Positions 15,666-23,208 of a stretch of DNA of 41,825 nt are shown here, one piece after another; within the stretch, counting starts at the first letter, position 1, and each line of letters starts with the position of its first letter. Location of the stretch: contig JAIQFL010000061.1 of NCBI GenBank assembly GCA_020073365.1, positions 1 through 41,825 on the forward strand. The letters are read 5' to 3'. A program made the position numbers and the translations under genes. Source of the stretch: Terriglobia bacterium (GTDB lineage: Bacteria; Acidobacteriota; Terriglobia; Bryobacterales; Bryobacteraceae). The notes under the pieces were generated by a model. That model saw only the letters and a program-made list of their open reading frames with translations. It made no database searches and was not told the DNA's origin.

Positions 15666-16175
15666 TCACCGTATCACCGCTCGCCTCACCCGGTGTCCGC
15701 TGCGCAGTCTCTTCGCCAAATACCATACGATGGCAATATTCACCGCGAGGACGCACACCCTGGCCGCCGTCAAGCGCCGGGCCAGCTCATACACCTCGAG
15801 CGGGATCAGAGCCGTCGTGGTAATGACCGTAAAATATTCCGCCCAGTGCTTTCGCAGGAGCAGCCCCACCCCTTCGGTGAGCAGCAACGACGCATAAAAG
15901 AAAGTTCCCACGCTGAGTTCCTTGAGTTGCTTCGGACTCACCGAGAAGGCTTTCTCCAGCAGCCGATGAATGAGGCGGTTGTCAGGATCCGCCCTCAGGA
16001 TCTCCACCCAGTGCGTGACCGTAGCCGCCACATCTTTGTGCAGCAGTCTCAACGCCCCCACGCCGACCGCCACCAAAAGAAGCCCCTTCACGAGCTTGAA
16101 AAGCCCGATCAGCAGGATCCCCGCCGACGCTGGACGCTTCGAATCGGCCTTCTTGTATGGGGAGATTCGCGGCAC
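15666..16175 (-). CDS. DUF2127 family membrane protein
   Basis: 169 residues starting at GTG 16175 with GAGGG just upstream. Three to four hydrophobic segments: GILLIGLFKLVKGLLLVAVGVGAL, VGTFFYASLLLTEGVGLLL and CVLAVNIAIVWYLAKRL. The pattern KLVKGLLLVAVGVGALRLLHKD, then LxExYTVIxTTALIPLEVYELARR, is typical of DUF2127. Function unknown; inner-membrane location predicted. Upstream of a ManD-like gene on the same strand, separated by palindromic repeats. Confidence 0.87.
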   Translation of the reverse strand: MPRISPYKKADSKRPASAGILLIGLFKLVKGLLLVAVGVGALRLLHKDVAATVTHWVEILRADPDNRLIHRLLEKAFSVSPKQLKELSVGTFFYASLLLTEGVGLLLRKHWAEYFTVITTTALIPLEVYELARRLTAARVCVLAVNIAIVWYLAKRLRSGHRVRRAVIR

Positions 16176-16501
16176 TGCCCTCTAGCATAGCCCGCCGGCG
16201 GTTGGCAGTTGTTGGACCCCACTTGCAGGATTGTGTGGATGCGTGGTGTCACCGGACGGACGATATTCGCCGGGGCGGGTGTTCCCAACTGGGTTGTGAT
16301 TCTGTTTTTTCGACCGCTAACCCCTGCCCGGTTGCGCCGTCTTAAGCATTAGGAGGCCGGACGGTCTGCTAACCGGCTTGCTTACCGTAAGATCCAGTCA
16401 TTCTTGAACCAAGGCCGGTGTTTTTGCGTCTCATTGTGGTAAGGAGACCGATTTCGTGGTCACCTGTTGTAACGATTTGCGTCCTCAAGGGCTTTCAAGA
16501 C
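16176..16501. other. Long intergenic leader with possible structured RNA and short uORF
   Basis: 326 bases without a recognised gene. Features seen: GCCGG/CCGGC inverted pair near 16353-16375, GTCTC (16428-16432) with GAGAC (16444-16448) enclosing the AAGGAG at 16441-16446, and a 30-codon frame from GTG 16456 to TGA 16548 placed 9 bases after that AAGGAG and overlapping the start of the next gene. This could be a translated leader of the 16502 gene. No known riboswitch consensus was matched. Confidence 0.35.
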
Positions 16502-16810
16502 ATGCCAAGCGACACTCAGAAACTTCGAGTATTACGTTCCCGGACTGATCACGATTTGCTGATCCTGGTCCAGCGGGAACTCGACCGGGGATTGCCACTT
16601 GTAGATCTGGCACCCACCAGGAATTCACCGCTCTTCGCCCAGGCCGAGAAAGCGCATGAAACGGCGATGACCTGGCTGTCCAAGATCTCCGGTTTGAGCG
16701 AAAGCGACCGTGAGCGGATTGAATCGAGGCTGAAGGAACTGCGGTCCCGGCTTGATCGGGTACCAGCGGTTGCCAAGGTGGAGCAGTACCCGCTATCGTG
16801 CGCATCGTAA
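16502..16810 (+). CDS. Small helical hypothetical protein
   Basis: 102 residues from ATG 16502, preferred over an upstream start at 16418 because AAGGG lies 10 bases before it and the upstream extension looks noncoding. The sequence (TDHDLLILVQRELDRGLPLVDLAPTRNSPLFAQAEKAHETAM... and SDRERIESRLKELRSRLDRVPA) predicts an all-helical protein with a coiled-coil-like end. I have no function; similar small proteins seem common in Solibacter-like genomes. Unusually long leader upstream. Confidence 0.65.
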   Translation: MPSDTQKLRVLRSRTDHDLLILVQRELDRGLPLVDLAPTRNSPLFAQAEKAHETAMTWLSKISGLSESDRERIESRLKELRSRLDRVPAVAKVEQYPLSCAS

Positions 16811-16882
16811 TCTTTCACAAGAGTCCCGGCATCGGCGTCGAGGGAAACGGACGCAAATTTGGCGGGCAACTGTTTGATGCTT

Positions 16883-17071
16883 TCATTCTGCGCCAGCCTG
16901 AAGAAGCACAACGTTGTGGCCTTCAGGATCGTGGATGACCGCCCAGTGAGTTTCGGATTGCACCAGCCGATCCTGACCAATGGCGCTGACCGCTGCTTCG
17001 AGATCGGGAACTTCAAAGAAGAGCACGGCCTTGTCGGAGTTAGCGGGCACGCTGTGGAAATCGAGGCTGGA
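16883..17071 (-). pseudogene. C-terminal scrap of a VOC/glyoxalase protein
   Basis: A 62-codon frame with no start reads SVPANSDKAVLFFEVPDLEAAVSAIGQDRL, then ETHWAVIHDPEGHNVVLLQ, then a stop at 16883-16885. This is the second beta-alpha-beta-beta-beta half of a vicinal-oxygen-chelate protein, with the typical DPEGHNV metal-binding end. Its first codon follows directly after the TAG of the TadE-like gene in the same frame, so a deletion joined the two. Not expected to be translated. Confidence 0.7.
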
Positions 17072-17500
17072 CTAGTGCGCGGCGCCAAGGCTCTCCACCG
17101 GCATCACGGCGCGAAAGGGGCCGGGCGTAAAGTCCCGCATCAACCAGGGCGACATGAAGTGCATGGTGAATGCATTGACGCTCACTTCTATGCGATCGTT
17201 GGGAGTGTCGGGATCATAACGGTTCACCGCTACCTGAGAGGGTGTCAGGCCGAATAAGCCGCTGCTTCCGCTGGGCCGCGCAACGCTGGAGTTGTAGGCC
17301 ACCACGTTCTGGATCGCAGTCGGATCGTAGGTGTGCACTACGGCATAGCGCACGCCCGTGCGCACACGCTCGGTGAGGAAATGGTGAAAGAAAAACACCT
17401 GCCCCATGTCGAGAATGCCAACGAAAATCACCATGTAGAGGAGCAGTATGATCGATCCCTCCACCAGCGTCGAACCCCGCCTTCCCGACCGAGGCCTCAT
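17072..17500 (-). CDS. TadE-like pseudopilin (third gene of Tad-like cluster)
   Basis: 142 residues. The N-terminus RRGSTLVEGSIILLLYMVIFVGILDMGQVFFF is the TadE signature: a short basic leader, a Glu five residues into the hydrophobic helix region (LVEGS), then one transmembrane helix. The remainder is a predicted extracytoplasmic beta-rich domain. Expected to be a minor pilin-like component of a Tad/Flp-type secretion or pilus system. The ATG overlaps the stop of the preceding gene as ATGA. The stop TAG is followed in frame by a VOC scrap, so the native C-terminus may have been altered. Confidence 0.83.
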   Translation of the reverse strand: MRPRSGRRGSTLVEGSIILLLYMVIFVGILDMGQVFFFHHFLTERVRTGVRYAVVHTYDPTAIQNVVAYNSSVARPSGSSGLFGLTPSQVAVNRYDPDTPNDRIEVSVNAFTMHFMSPWLMRDFTPGPFRAVMPVESLGAAH

Positions 17501-17946
17501 GTGAGGTACCTTCCCGCCCAGCGCACCGTGACGGAGGGCTTACCGGACCAGGTGAAGCTCCGAAACACCGCGCCGATGGTGTAGTGCACGATCGAAACCG
17601 TCATCGTGACCGGTACCCCCGTAGCGTCGGTGGTCCAGGTGACATTGATGTTAGCCGGCGTCAGGCTCGGTGCCAGCGCGGCAGGGCCGGCGGTCGGCGA
17701 CCCATAGGCCGCCATGTTCTGAACAATCGGGACGAAGGTGTGGCCGGCCGAATCGAAATCCACGTGAGACGCATAGCGCGCCGCGCCGGCCACTGCGCTC
17801 ACCAGCGACTGGTATACAAAAATCGAATACCCCAAGTGGAACGCTCCGCCCATCAATGCCCACAAGAGCATGAACGACAGAGCGAATTCCACCGCGGTGC
17901 TGCCACCCTCCGCCGCCCTTCGCGAGCTTGATCCTGGGTGATTCAT
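17497..17946 (-). CDS. TadE-like pseudopilin (second gene)
   Basis: 149 residues starting at ATG 17946, chosen because it overlaps the upstream TadG stop as ATGA; a longer frame to 18060 looks noncoding. The AAEGGSTAVEFALSFMLLWALMGGAFHLGYSIFVYQSLVSAVAGAARYAS segment matches the TadE/TadE-like core with the conserved Glu in the helix (AVEFAL) and a following GAARYAS helix. The rest is a beta-rich external domain. It should be anchored in the inner membrane and assembled with the neighbouring TadG- and TadE-like proteins. Confidence 0.85.
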   Translation of the reverse strand: MNHPGSSSRRAAEGGSTAVEFALSFMLLWALMGGAFHLGYSIFVYQSLVSAVAGAARYASHVDFDSAGHTFVPIVQNMAAYGSPTAGPAALAPSLTPANINVTWTTDATGVPVTMTVSIVHYTIGAVFRSFTWSGKPSVTVRWAGRYLT

Positions 17947-19019
17947 CGGACCAGTTGAACGGTGTAGAGACCGGCTGTACCGGCGCCCCTTTTGGTGCTT
18001 CCCAGAACCGCCGCCCCCACATACTCCGCACAACACGGAGTAGTGTTGTCGCTGCCGCACGGTGACGGCTGCAGGAAGAACAACGCGAACCCGAGGACCC
18101 TGCCCGGACTCCCCCCGTCGTTCACCGCGACGGTGTACAGCCTGCGCCCATTGCCGTGGTAGGAGCCGAAATTGAGCGCACTCAGGTCGCTGTCTTGCGC
18201 GTAGCGCTCGTTCACCGCCGTGGTCACGCTCTTCTGGCCGGAAACTTCGTCCAGTGTCGTGCCGACTTCCAGCGGCAGGGAAAGCGAATAGGTGTTGTTG
18301 ACAATGGCATCGCGCAGCCCTGCATCGCCGTTGCCCTGGCCCACATCGATATAGCCGCGATCGGCGCTAGATCCGGGATTGTAACCAATGTCTCCCGGAC
18401 AACTCCCCGATGTCTTGCCACGCTTCCCCGGAGGCGCCCACCGCAGGGTGTACAGTTGGCCCGCCGAGAAACCGAAATTGGGATCCGTGTCGGAGTGCGC
18501 ATCCGGAGAGAACGGTGCCAGCCCGTCTCCCAACGAATCCAGTTGCGACTGGCCGGCCACACCCGAAGCGCTCACATTCTGCCAGCCGGGAATTCCCGGG
18601 AGTATCGGGAGGAAATAGAGTTGGACGGTACCGTTGACCTGCACCTGGACGAAACGATAGCCCAGCGGCGAAGCGGGATTGGGGTCAAAGGGCCCGTTTG
18701 GTGAAGTTGCGAATGTGACCGTCGCCCCGGCGACGGTCTGTGTGCCGAAATACCAATGGTTGGTGGTGACCCCGGAACCCGGCCCCGCCGCCGCCACGGC
18801 CCTGGCATTCGACAGGCCCACCATGGTGCCGTCCAACTCGAAGCTCGCCGCCATGGCTGCCTCGTCGGCGAATACCTGCAACTCGTTGCGCGCCACCTGT
18901 ACCCGCCCGAGATCCGTCGCTAACCCCACCAGAGTCAGCAAGCCGATCATGCATACCGTCGTCGTGACCAGCACGAAACCGCTTCTGGGTCCAGATCGTG
19001 GCGCCTTCGCATGCACCAT
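17943..19019 (-). CDS. TadG-like pilus-assembly protein
   Basis: 358 residues from ATG 19019, supported by GGAG 9 bases upstream; an earlier in-frame ATG at 19067 is less likely. The N-terminus SGFVLVTTTVCMIGLLTLVGLATDLGRVQVARNELQVFADEAAMAASFELDG is typical of TadG/Tad-domain proteins: one membrane helix, then a coiled stretch with alternating Ala (the putative Flp pilus-assembly TadE/G-like domain). A large exported domain follows, with Cys-rich end (SPCGSDNTTPCCAEY). First of three genes overlapped by ATGA junctions. No CpaA/B/F or TadA ATPase is present nearby. Confidence 0.83.
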   Translation of the reverse strand: MVHAKAPRSGPRSGFVLVTTTVCMIGLLTLVGLATDLGRVQVARNELQVFADEAAMAASFELDGTMVGLSNARAVAAAGPGSGVTTNHWYFGTQTVAGATVTFATSPNGPFDPNPASPLGYRFVQVQVNGTVQLYFLPILPGIPGWQNVSASGVAGQSQLDSLGDGLAPFSPDAHSDTDPNFGFSAGQLYTLRWAPPGKRGKTSGSCPGDIGYNPGSSADRGYIDVGQGNGDAGLRDAIVNNTYSLSLPLEVGTTLDEVSGQKSVTTAVNERYAQDSDLSALNFGSYHGNGRRLYTVAVNDGGSPGRVLGFALFFLQPSPCGSDNTTPCCAEYVGAAVLGSTKRGAGTAGLYTVQLVR

Positions 19020-19208
19020 CGTAAAGTACTCCGTTGCCAGTGTAGGCCGCCGGCGTGGTCGTACCAATAGGCTGGACCTACCATTTCGAAGCAGGGATTC
19101 GCCCGAGACGACGGCTCCTTTAGGACTTAGATTGCGCGCCGCCCCGCGGTGCCTCCAGGACTTCTGCCAGGTGAGACAGCGAAGCTCTCCCGCACCATTT
19201 CTTCCGCT

Positions 19209-19811
19209 TCAGTGCCGCGCAGCCAGAACCCCGTCGACCTCCCCCGCCGTCTCGCTCACCACGTGTAACAGGTTTCGGTCGAGCGATTGCACTACCTCGG
19301 CGACGCTCTTGCCGCTGACGGGTTCCTCCCGCTCCACCGTGTGATCCCATATATTTTGGTTGGTCTTCCGGTCCACCAGTTCTACATGCAACGAAATCTT
19401 GGTCCGAATGGAGGCTTGATCCACCTCGTCGAACTCGTCGAGCTTGCCCCGCAACAGGTAATCGCCGCTGGTCGAGCTGCCCGACTCCAGCACGCGCTGA
19501 TACTTTCCCGAGTCCCGTAGCGCGCGTATCAGCGCATTCCGCACCATCGACCCGGGCCGCTCCGTCCAACGATGGTATTCGTACGCACCGGCCTCGTTGG
19601 ATCCGGCTCGATACCGAATCCGGCCGTCCTGCAGCGGTTCCGGTGTCACGATGTTGCCCACCAGAAGGATCAGACCATCCGGCTTGCCCAGATTCGGCGG
19701 CGGCGCAGGCGCTCCGAGTGTGTAGTAGTGTACCGGCCTGCTCGAGACGCATCCGCAGTTCGCCAGGCACCCGGCCATCACCAGGAAGATCAAGATCATG
19801 GACCGCATCAT
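19209..19811 (-). CDS. ABC transport auxiliary lipoprotein (PqiC-like)
   Basis: 200 residues. A signal peptide ends in a lipobox near MAGC/ANCGC (Cys15-Cys21), so the protein is probably an outer-membrane-anchored lipoprotein. The mature part (RPVHYYTLGAPAPPP, LILLVGNIVTPEPLQDGRIRYR, MVRNALIRALRDSGKYQRVLE, LLRGKLDEFDEV) matches the ABC-type transport auxiliary lipoprotein family, which partners MCE/PqiB/MlaD systems. Last gene of the lipid-transport operon; its ATG overlaps the MlaD-like stop by 4 bases. Probably bridges the MCE protein to the outer membrane. Confidence 0.87.
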   Translation of the reverse strand: MMRSMILIFLVMAGCLANCGCVSSRPVHYYTLGAPAPPPNLGKPDGLILLVGNIVTPEPLQDGRIRYRAGSNEAGAYEYHRWTERPGSMVRNALIRALRDSGKYQRVLESGSSTSGDYLLRGKLDEFDEVDQASIRTKISLHVELVDRKTNQNIWDHTVEREEPVSGKSVAEVVQSLDRNLLHVVSETAGEVDGVLAARH

Positions 19812-20830
19812 TTCCGAACGTCTCCCGGTTTGCGATCCGGCACTCTGATTCCACGAATCAGGCTTGCCGGAGAATGCATCAGGGTCTCCGTCAGCGTTCG
19901 CAGGTTTTCGGTGGTCATGCGAATGTTATCCAGTAGGTCGTCGATGTTGCCGGAGTTCTGATCCAAAGTCTGGTTCAATTGGTTGAGTAATCCGGTGGAC
20001 TTGGCAAGCGTATCCCGCAAACCGGTCACCGCGGCCCGAATGTCCGTCCGGTTCTCCATCAGAGTCGAATCCACATGTCCCAGCGTGTCGTTGGCGCGCG
20101 CCGTGGTGGCATTGAGGGAATCCAGCAGCGGCCCGAGCCGGGTCGTCAGCTCCTGGACATTGTTGAGGCTGGCTGCAACTTTGGGGCGTGTCTCGGCCAA
20201 CATGCCGTTGACGTTGTCCAACGATTCGTTCGCTTTGGGCCGCACCTCGGCTATCGTGCGTTCGAGGCCATTCAACGTTCCGGCGATGTTGGCGCGGTTG
20301 CGGTTGTTGAGCAGATCGTTGGCCCGCGACAGCGTGACCTGCAGGCCGTCCAGGTTCTGGTTTAGTTTCTGCAGCGCCTTTTGCACGTCGGGCACCATGG
20401 CTTGGGCCGCGTCTCCCAACTGGGGTAGACCGAAAGCCTCCGCCGATAGCAATGCGGAACCGGGCTCTGCAAGGGCGGCATGCTCGCTGCCCGTGGTGAT
20501 CTCGATGTAATTGTCCGTCAACGGGCCCAAGGTCGAAATCTTGGCCATGCTGTCGATTTTCAAGGGCGCGTCGCGACTTACCGTAACGTCAACTTCGATT
20601 CGCGTCGAGTTCGCGGGATCCACACGGACCCTTTGCACCTTGCCTATCATCATTCCGCCAAACCGCACGGGCGCGCCCGGCTGCACTCCTCCCACGAATT
20701 TGAAGTAGGCGCGATGCGACACCGTGGCGCCCCCCAGCCCGCCCGAGATCACAACCATCGTCCCCAGCAACAAGCCTCCCGCGATCAGGACAAACAGGCC
20801 CACCAGAGTTCGCTCGCGCACTGCTTCCAT
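19808..20830 (-). CDS. mlaD: MCE-family lipid-binding protein (MlaD-like)
   Basis: 340 residues. One N-terminal membrane helix (TLVGLFVLIAGGLLLGTMVVIS) is followed by a single MCE domain (about 40-115: AYFKFVGGVQPGAPVRFGGMMIGKVQRVRVDP, LKIDSMAKISTLGPLTDNYIEIT) and a long helical C-terminal tail of about 200 residues with heptad-like repeats (LNQNLDGLQVTLSRANDLL...). MCE proteins form hexameric rings that pass lipids across the periplasm; the long helical tail is the form seen in many Gram-negative and actinobacterial MCE proteins. Starts 5 bases after the ATPase gene. Confidence 0.92.
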   Translation of the reverse strand: MEAVRERTLVGLFVLIAGGLLLGTMVVISGGLGGATVSHRAYFKFVGGVQPGAPVRFGGMMIGKVQRVRVDPANSTRIEVDVTVSRDAPLKIDSMAKISTLGPLTDNYIEITTGSEHAALAEPGSALLSAEAFGLPQLGDAAQAMVPDVQKALQKLNQNLDGLQVTLSRANDLLNNRNRANIAGTLNGLERTIAEVRPKANESLDNVNGMLAETRPKVAASLNNVQELTTRLGPLLDSLNATTARANDTLGHVDSTLMENRTDIRAAVTGLRDTLAKSTGLLNQLNQTLDQNSGNIDDLLDNIRMTTENLRTLTETLMHSPASLIRGIRVPDRKPGDVRK

Positions 20831-20835
20831 TGGTT

Positions 20836-21645
20836 TTACCTGATCCCTTCCGTGTAGATTCGCATGTGGTCTACATCATCGTCCTGAGTGGACTCCGCAA
20901 CCCGGTCTAGAAACTGCCGAACCCTGGGGTGCTGGCTGTTCCTGACTTCTTCGACTGGCCCCATGGCCGCGATATTGCCACGATCGATCAGAACGATCCG
21001 GTCGGCGATCAAGAATGCGCTGGCCAGTTCGTGCGTCACCACGACCATCGTGAGGCTGTATGCTTTTTTCAGGCTGAGGATCAGATCGTCGATCCCGGCC
21101 GCGGTTATGGGGTCCAGTCCTGCGGAAGGCTCGTCGAAGAGCAGGATCTCGGGATCGAGCGCCATGGCCCGGGCGAAGGCTGCGCGCTTCCTCATGCCTC
21201 CGCTGAGTTGCGAGGGGCTGTAGTGCTCGAATCCGCTCAGGCCTACCTGCTCCAGTTTGATCCGCACCATCACGTCAATGGTGCTTCGTTCGAGCGAGGT
21301 GTGTTCCAGCAGCGGCAACGCAATGTTCCCACCAACGGATAGCGAGCCGATCAAAGCGCCGCCCTGGAAGGCCAGGCCGATGCGCTTGCGGATGGCGTCC
21401 AACTCGCGAGCGCCAGCCGTGGAAATGTCGACTCCATTGATCCGCACTTGTCCGGACGAGAGCTTCTCGAGACCCACCAGCGTTCGCAGCATCGTGCTCT
21501 TGCCCGAGCCGGAACCGCCGATCACCACCAGCGTCTCGCCACGTCGCACATCGAACGTGAGGCCATGCAGAACCTCACGGTCCGCATAACGTACCCGCAG
21601 ATCGCGCGCCGAGATCTTCGTATCCCCGGAATCGAAAGCGGCCAT
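20836..21645 (-). CDS. mlaF: Lipid-transport ABC ATPase (MlaF-like)
   Basis: 269 residues. Walker A GGSGSGKST (43-51), Q-loop Q94, signature LSGGM (147-151), Walker B ILLFDEP (167-173), D-loop SAGLDP and H-loop His in VVTHELAS are all intact. LAFQGGALIGSLSVGGNIALPL is the MlaF-specific stretch after the Q-loop. It powers retrograde or anterograde phospholipid trafficking with MlaE. In E. coli the STAS protein MlaB binds this ATPase and is required for its activity; the STAS protein two genes upstream would fill that role. Gaps of 5 bases on either side. Confidence 0.95.
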   Translation of the reverse strand: MAAFDSGDTKISARDLRVRYADREVLHGLTFDVRRGETLVVIGGSGSGKSTMLRTLVGLEKLSSGQVRINGVDISTAGARELDAIRKRIGLAFQGGALIGSLSVGGNIALPLLEHTSLERSTIDVMVRIKLEQVGLSGFEHYSPSQLSGGMRKRAAFARAMALDPEILLFDEPSAGLDPITAAGIDDLILSLKKAYSLTMVVVTHELASAFLIADRIVLIDRGNIAAMGPVEEVRNSQHPRVRQFLDRVAESTQDDDVDHMRIYTEGIR

Positions 21646-21650
21646 GCTCC

Positions 21651-22448
21651 CTAGTTTCCCCCCCGCGCCAAATAGAACAGAGCCGTAAAGATCAGGTCGA
21701 TCAGGATGACCAGCAGAATGGAGATGACCACGGCCGAGGTGGTGGAACGGCCTACCTCTTCGGCTCCGGATCCCGTTGTGAAGCCCTCATGGCACCCCAC
21801 CGCCGTGATCACCATACCGAAGACCAGGCTCTTGATAATGCCGCTGGTGATGTCGCGCACGAGCAGCGCGTCGCGCGTCGCCAGCATGTAGGCGCCGAAG
21901 GTGTAACCGCCGCCGGCCACTCCAAACAAGGCGCCTCCCAAAACACCCATCAGGTCTGCCCAGATGGCGAGACAGGGCAGCATCACCGACATCGCCAGGA
22001 ATTTGGGCACAACCAGAAAGGCTACCGGATTGAGCGCCATGGTTTCCAGCGCATCCAGCTCTTCCGTCACTCGCATGGTCCCAATCTCCGCGGCGAACGC
22101 CGAACCGGATCTCCCAATCACGACAATAGCAGTGATTAGAGGCCCCAGTTCCCTGGTGATGGCGATTGCCACCAGGGAAGACACCAACTGCATGGCTCCA
22201 ATTCTCTGCAGTTGATAGGCGCCCTGTAGAGCGATGATGACCCCGACAAAGAAGGTGGTCAGCGAGGCGATGGGGATGGCACCAACGCCGGCGGCCATCG
22301 CTTCATGGATGGCCCGCTGCACCATGCGTGTGCGCTTAAGCGGTGACAGGAAAAGCAATTGGAGCGATTTCGCGAAAATTTCGGCCAGCCCGCCCACGTA
22401 CGCGATGCTTCGCCCTGTTGCGGCGCCCAGGTCTGCCACCCACTGCAT
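21651..22448 (-). CDS. mlaE: Lipid-transport ABC permease (MlaE-like)
   Basis: 265 residues with five to six hydrophobic segments. Family marks: FFVGVIIALQGAYQLQRIGAMQLVSSLVAIAITRELGPLITAIVVIGRSGSAFAAEIGTMRVTEELDAL, the conserved core of MlaE/YrbE permeases, and GADLMGVLGGALFG-like helix. It forms the homodimeric membrane channel of the MCE system. Its ATG overlaps the last base of the STAS gene's TAA (TAATG), so the ABC part and the partner-switch part are one translational unit. Confidence 0.95.
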   Translation of the reverse strand: MQWVADLGAATGRSIAYVGGLAEIFAKSLQLLFLSPLKRTRMVQRAIHEAMAAGVGAIPIASLTTFFVGVIIALQGAYQLQRIGAMQLVSSLVAIAITRELGPLITAIVVIGRSGSAFAAEIGTMRVTEELDALETMALNPVAFLVVPKFLAMSVMLPCLAIWADLMGVLGGALFGVAGGGYTFGAYMLATRDALLVRDITSGIIKSLVFGMVITAVGCHEGFTTGSGAEEVGRSTTSAVVISILLVILIDLIFTALFYLARGGN

Positions 22449-22777
22449 TACGATGTGCCTAATGCCTCCTGCTCGGTTTGAAAGATCTGGAAGATCCGGA
22501 TCACGTGGGTGAGCCGAAACACCTCTTGCACCGCAGGGCGCAGCCCGAACAGTACGAACTCCTTCTGCAGATGCTGCGAGCGATTCAGCACTTCGATGAG
22601 GGTCGCGATTCCGGAGCTGTCGATGTACCGGATCGCACCCAGGTTGAGCACCAGTCTGCCCACGGTAGGCAGGACTTCGAGAAGAGTGCGGCGGAGGGCC
22701 GGCGACGTGCCGAGATCCACCTCTCCGTCCACTTCCACGACCGTCGCCGCTCCCAAGTCACGCACGGAGATCTTCAC
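22448..22777 (-). CDS. STAS-domain protein (RsbV/SpoIIAA or MlaB-like)
   Basis: 109 residues from GTG 22777, which overlaps the kinase stop as GTGA; the longer frame to 22987 is noncoding. A single STAS domain: VKISVRDLGAATVVEVDGEVDLGTS, LVLNLGAIRYIDSSGIATLIEVL. D53-S54-S55-G56 is the phosphorylation motif of anti-sigma-factor antagonists, so the partner RsbW-type kinase should phosphorylate Ser54. The very next gene is MlaE, whose partner ATPase is normally regulated by the STAS protein MlaB. The protein could therefore be an RsbV, an MlaB, or both; context favours a phospho-regulated MlaB. Confidence 0.92.
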   Translation of the reverse strand: MKISVRDLGAATVVEVDGEVDLGTSPALRRTLLEVLPTVGRLVLNLGAIRYIDSSGIATLIEVLNRSQHLQKEFVLFGLRPAVQEVFRLTHVIRIFQIFQTEQEALGTS

Positions 22778-23208
22778 GTCGTCTTCCTCAACTGTTTGCT
22801 TGCCACAAAGCGATTTCCCTCTGGCGATGGTTCGTAGGAAACCTTGTCCATCACCTGCTTGATGATGTGAGTTCCCAGCCCGCCCAGTTGATCGCAGCCA
22901 ATTTCGCGTGCACATATTTTTGACCTGTCCGGCGCATCGCCGTTGTCCAACAGCGTAATCTCCAGCCCGTCCGCGCTCTCCCGGCATTCCAACTCCATCA
23001 GACCGTCAGTACGGTTGTGATAGGCGTGCCGGATGACATTGGTGAGGGCCTCGTCGACCGCCAGGACGATCGCCCGGCATTCGGATTCATCCCAGCCGAT
23101 CACTGCGGCGAGAGGGCCGATGGCGCCGCGTACGACTCCCAAGTATCGGGAATCGCTCGGCACGGAAAACTTGATTTGCAGGCGGCGCGTAGTGTCACAC
23201 ATGGTCAC
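22774..23208 (-). CDS. RsbW/SpoIIAB-type serine kinase (HATPase_c_2)
   Basis: 144 residues, start GTG 23208 (or ATG 23202) overlapping the phosphatase stop. A compact GHKL ATPase without a His domain: N-box Glu53 to Asn57 (VDEALTNVIRHAY), DNGD (88-91) and G-box LGGLGTH (108-114). This is the anti-sigma-factor kinase family, which phosphorylates STAS partners on Ser/Thr. No sigma factor is in the operon; the only genetic partner in the unit is the STAS protein followed by the Mla genes, so the client may be lipid transport rather than transcription. Confidence 0.9.
   Translation of the reverse strand: MTMCDTTRRLQIKFSVPSDSRYLGVVRGAIGPLAAVIGWDESECRAIVLAVDEALTNVIRHAYHNRTDGLMELECRESADGLEITLLDNGDAPDRSKICAREIGCDQLGGLGTHIIKQVMDKVSYEPSPEGNRFVASKQLRKTT

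Noticed and set aside
16345..16390. tRNA-Ser-like string (GTCTGCTAACCGG) in the leader of the 16502 gene
   Set aside because: The loop resembles an anticodon loop, but stem pairing fails at the first pair and no acceptor, D or T stem was found around it.
17946..18060. Upstream start for the second TadE gene at 18060
   Set aside because: The extra residues are Gly/Arg-rich and antisense-like; ATG 17946 forms a clean ATGA overlap with the TadG stop.
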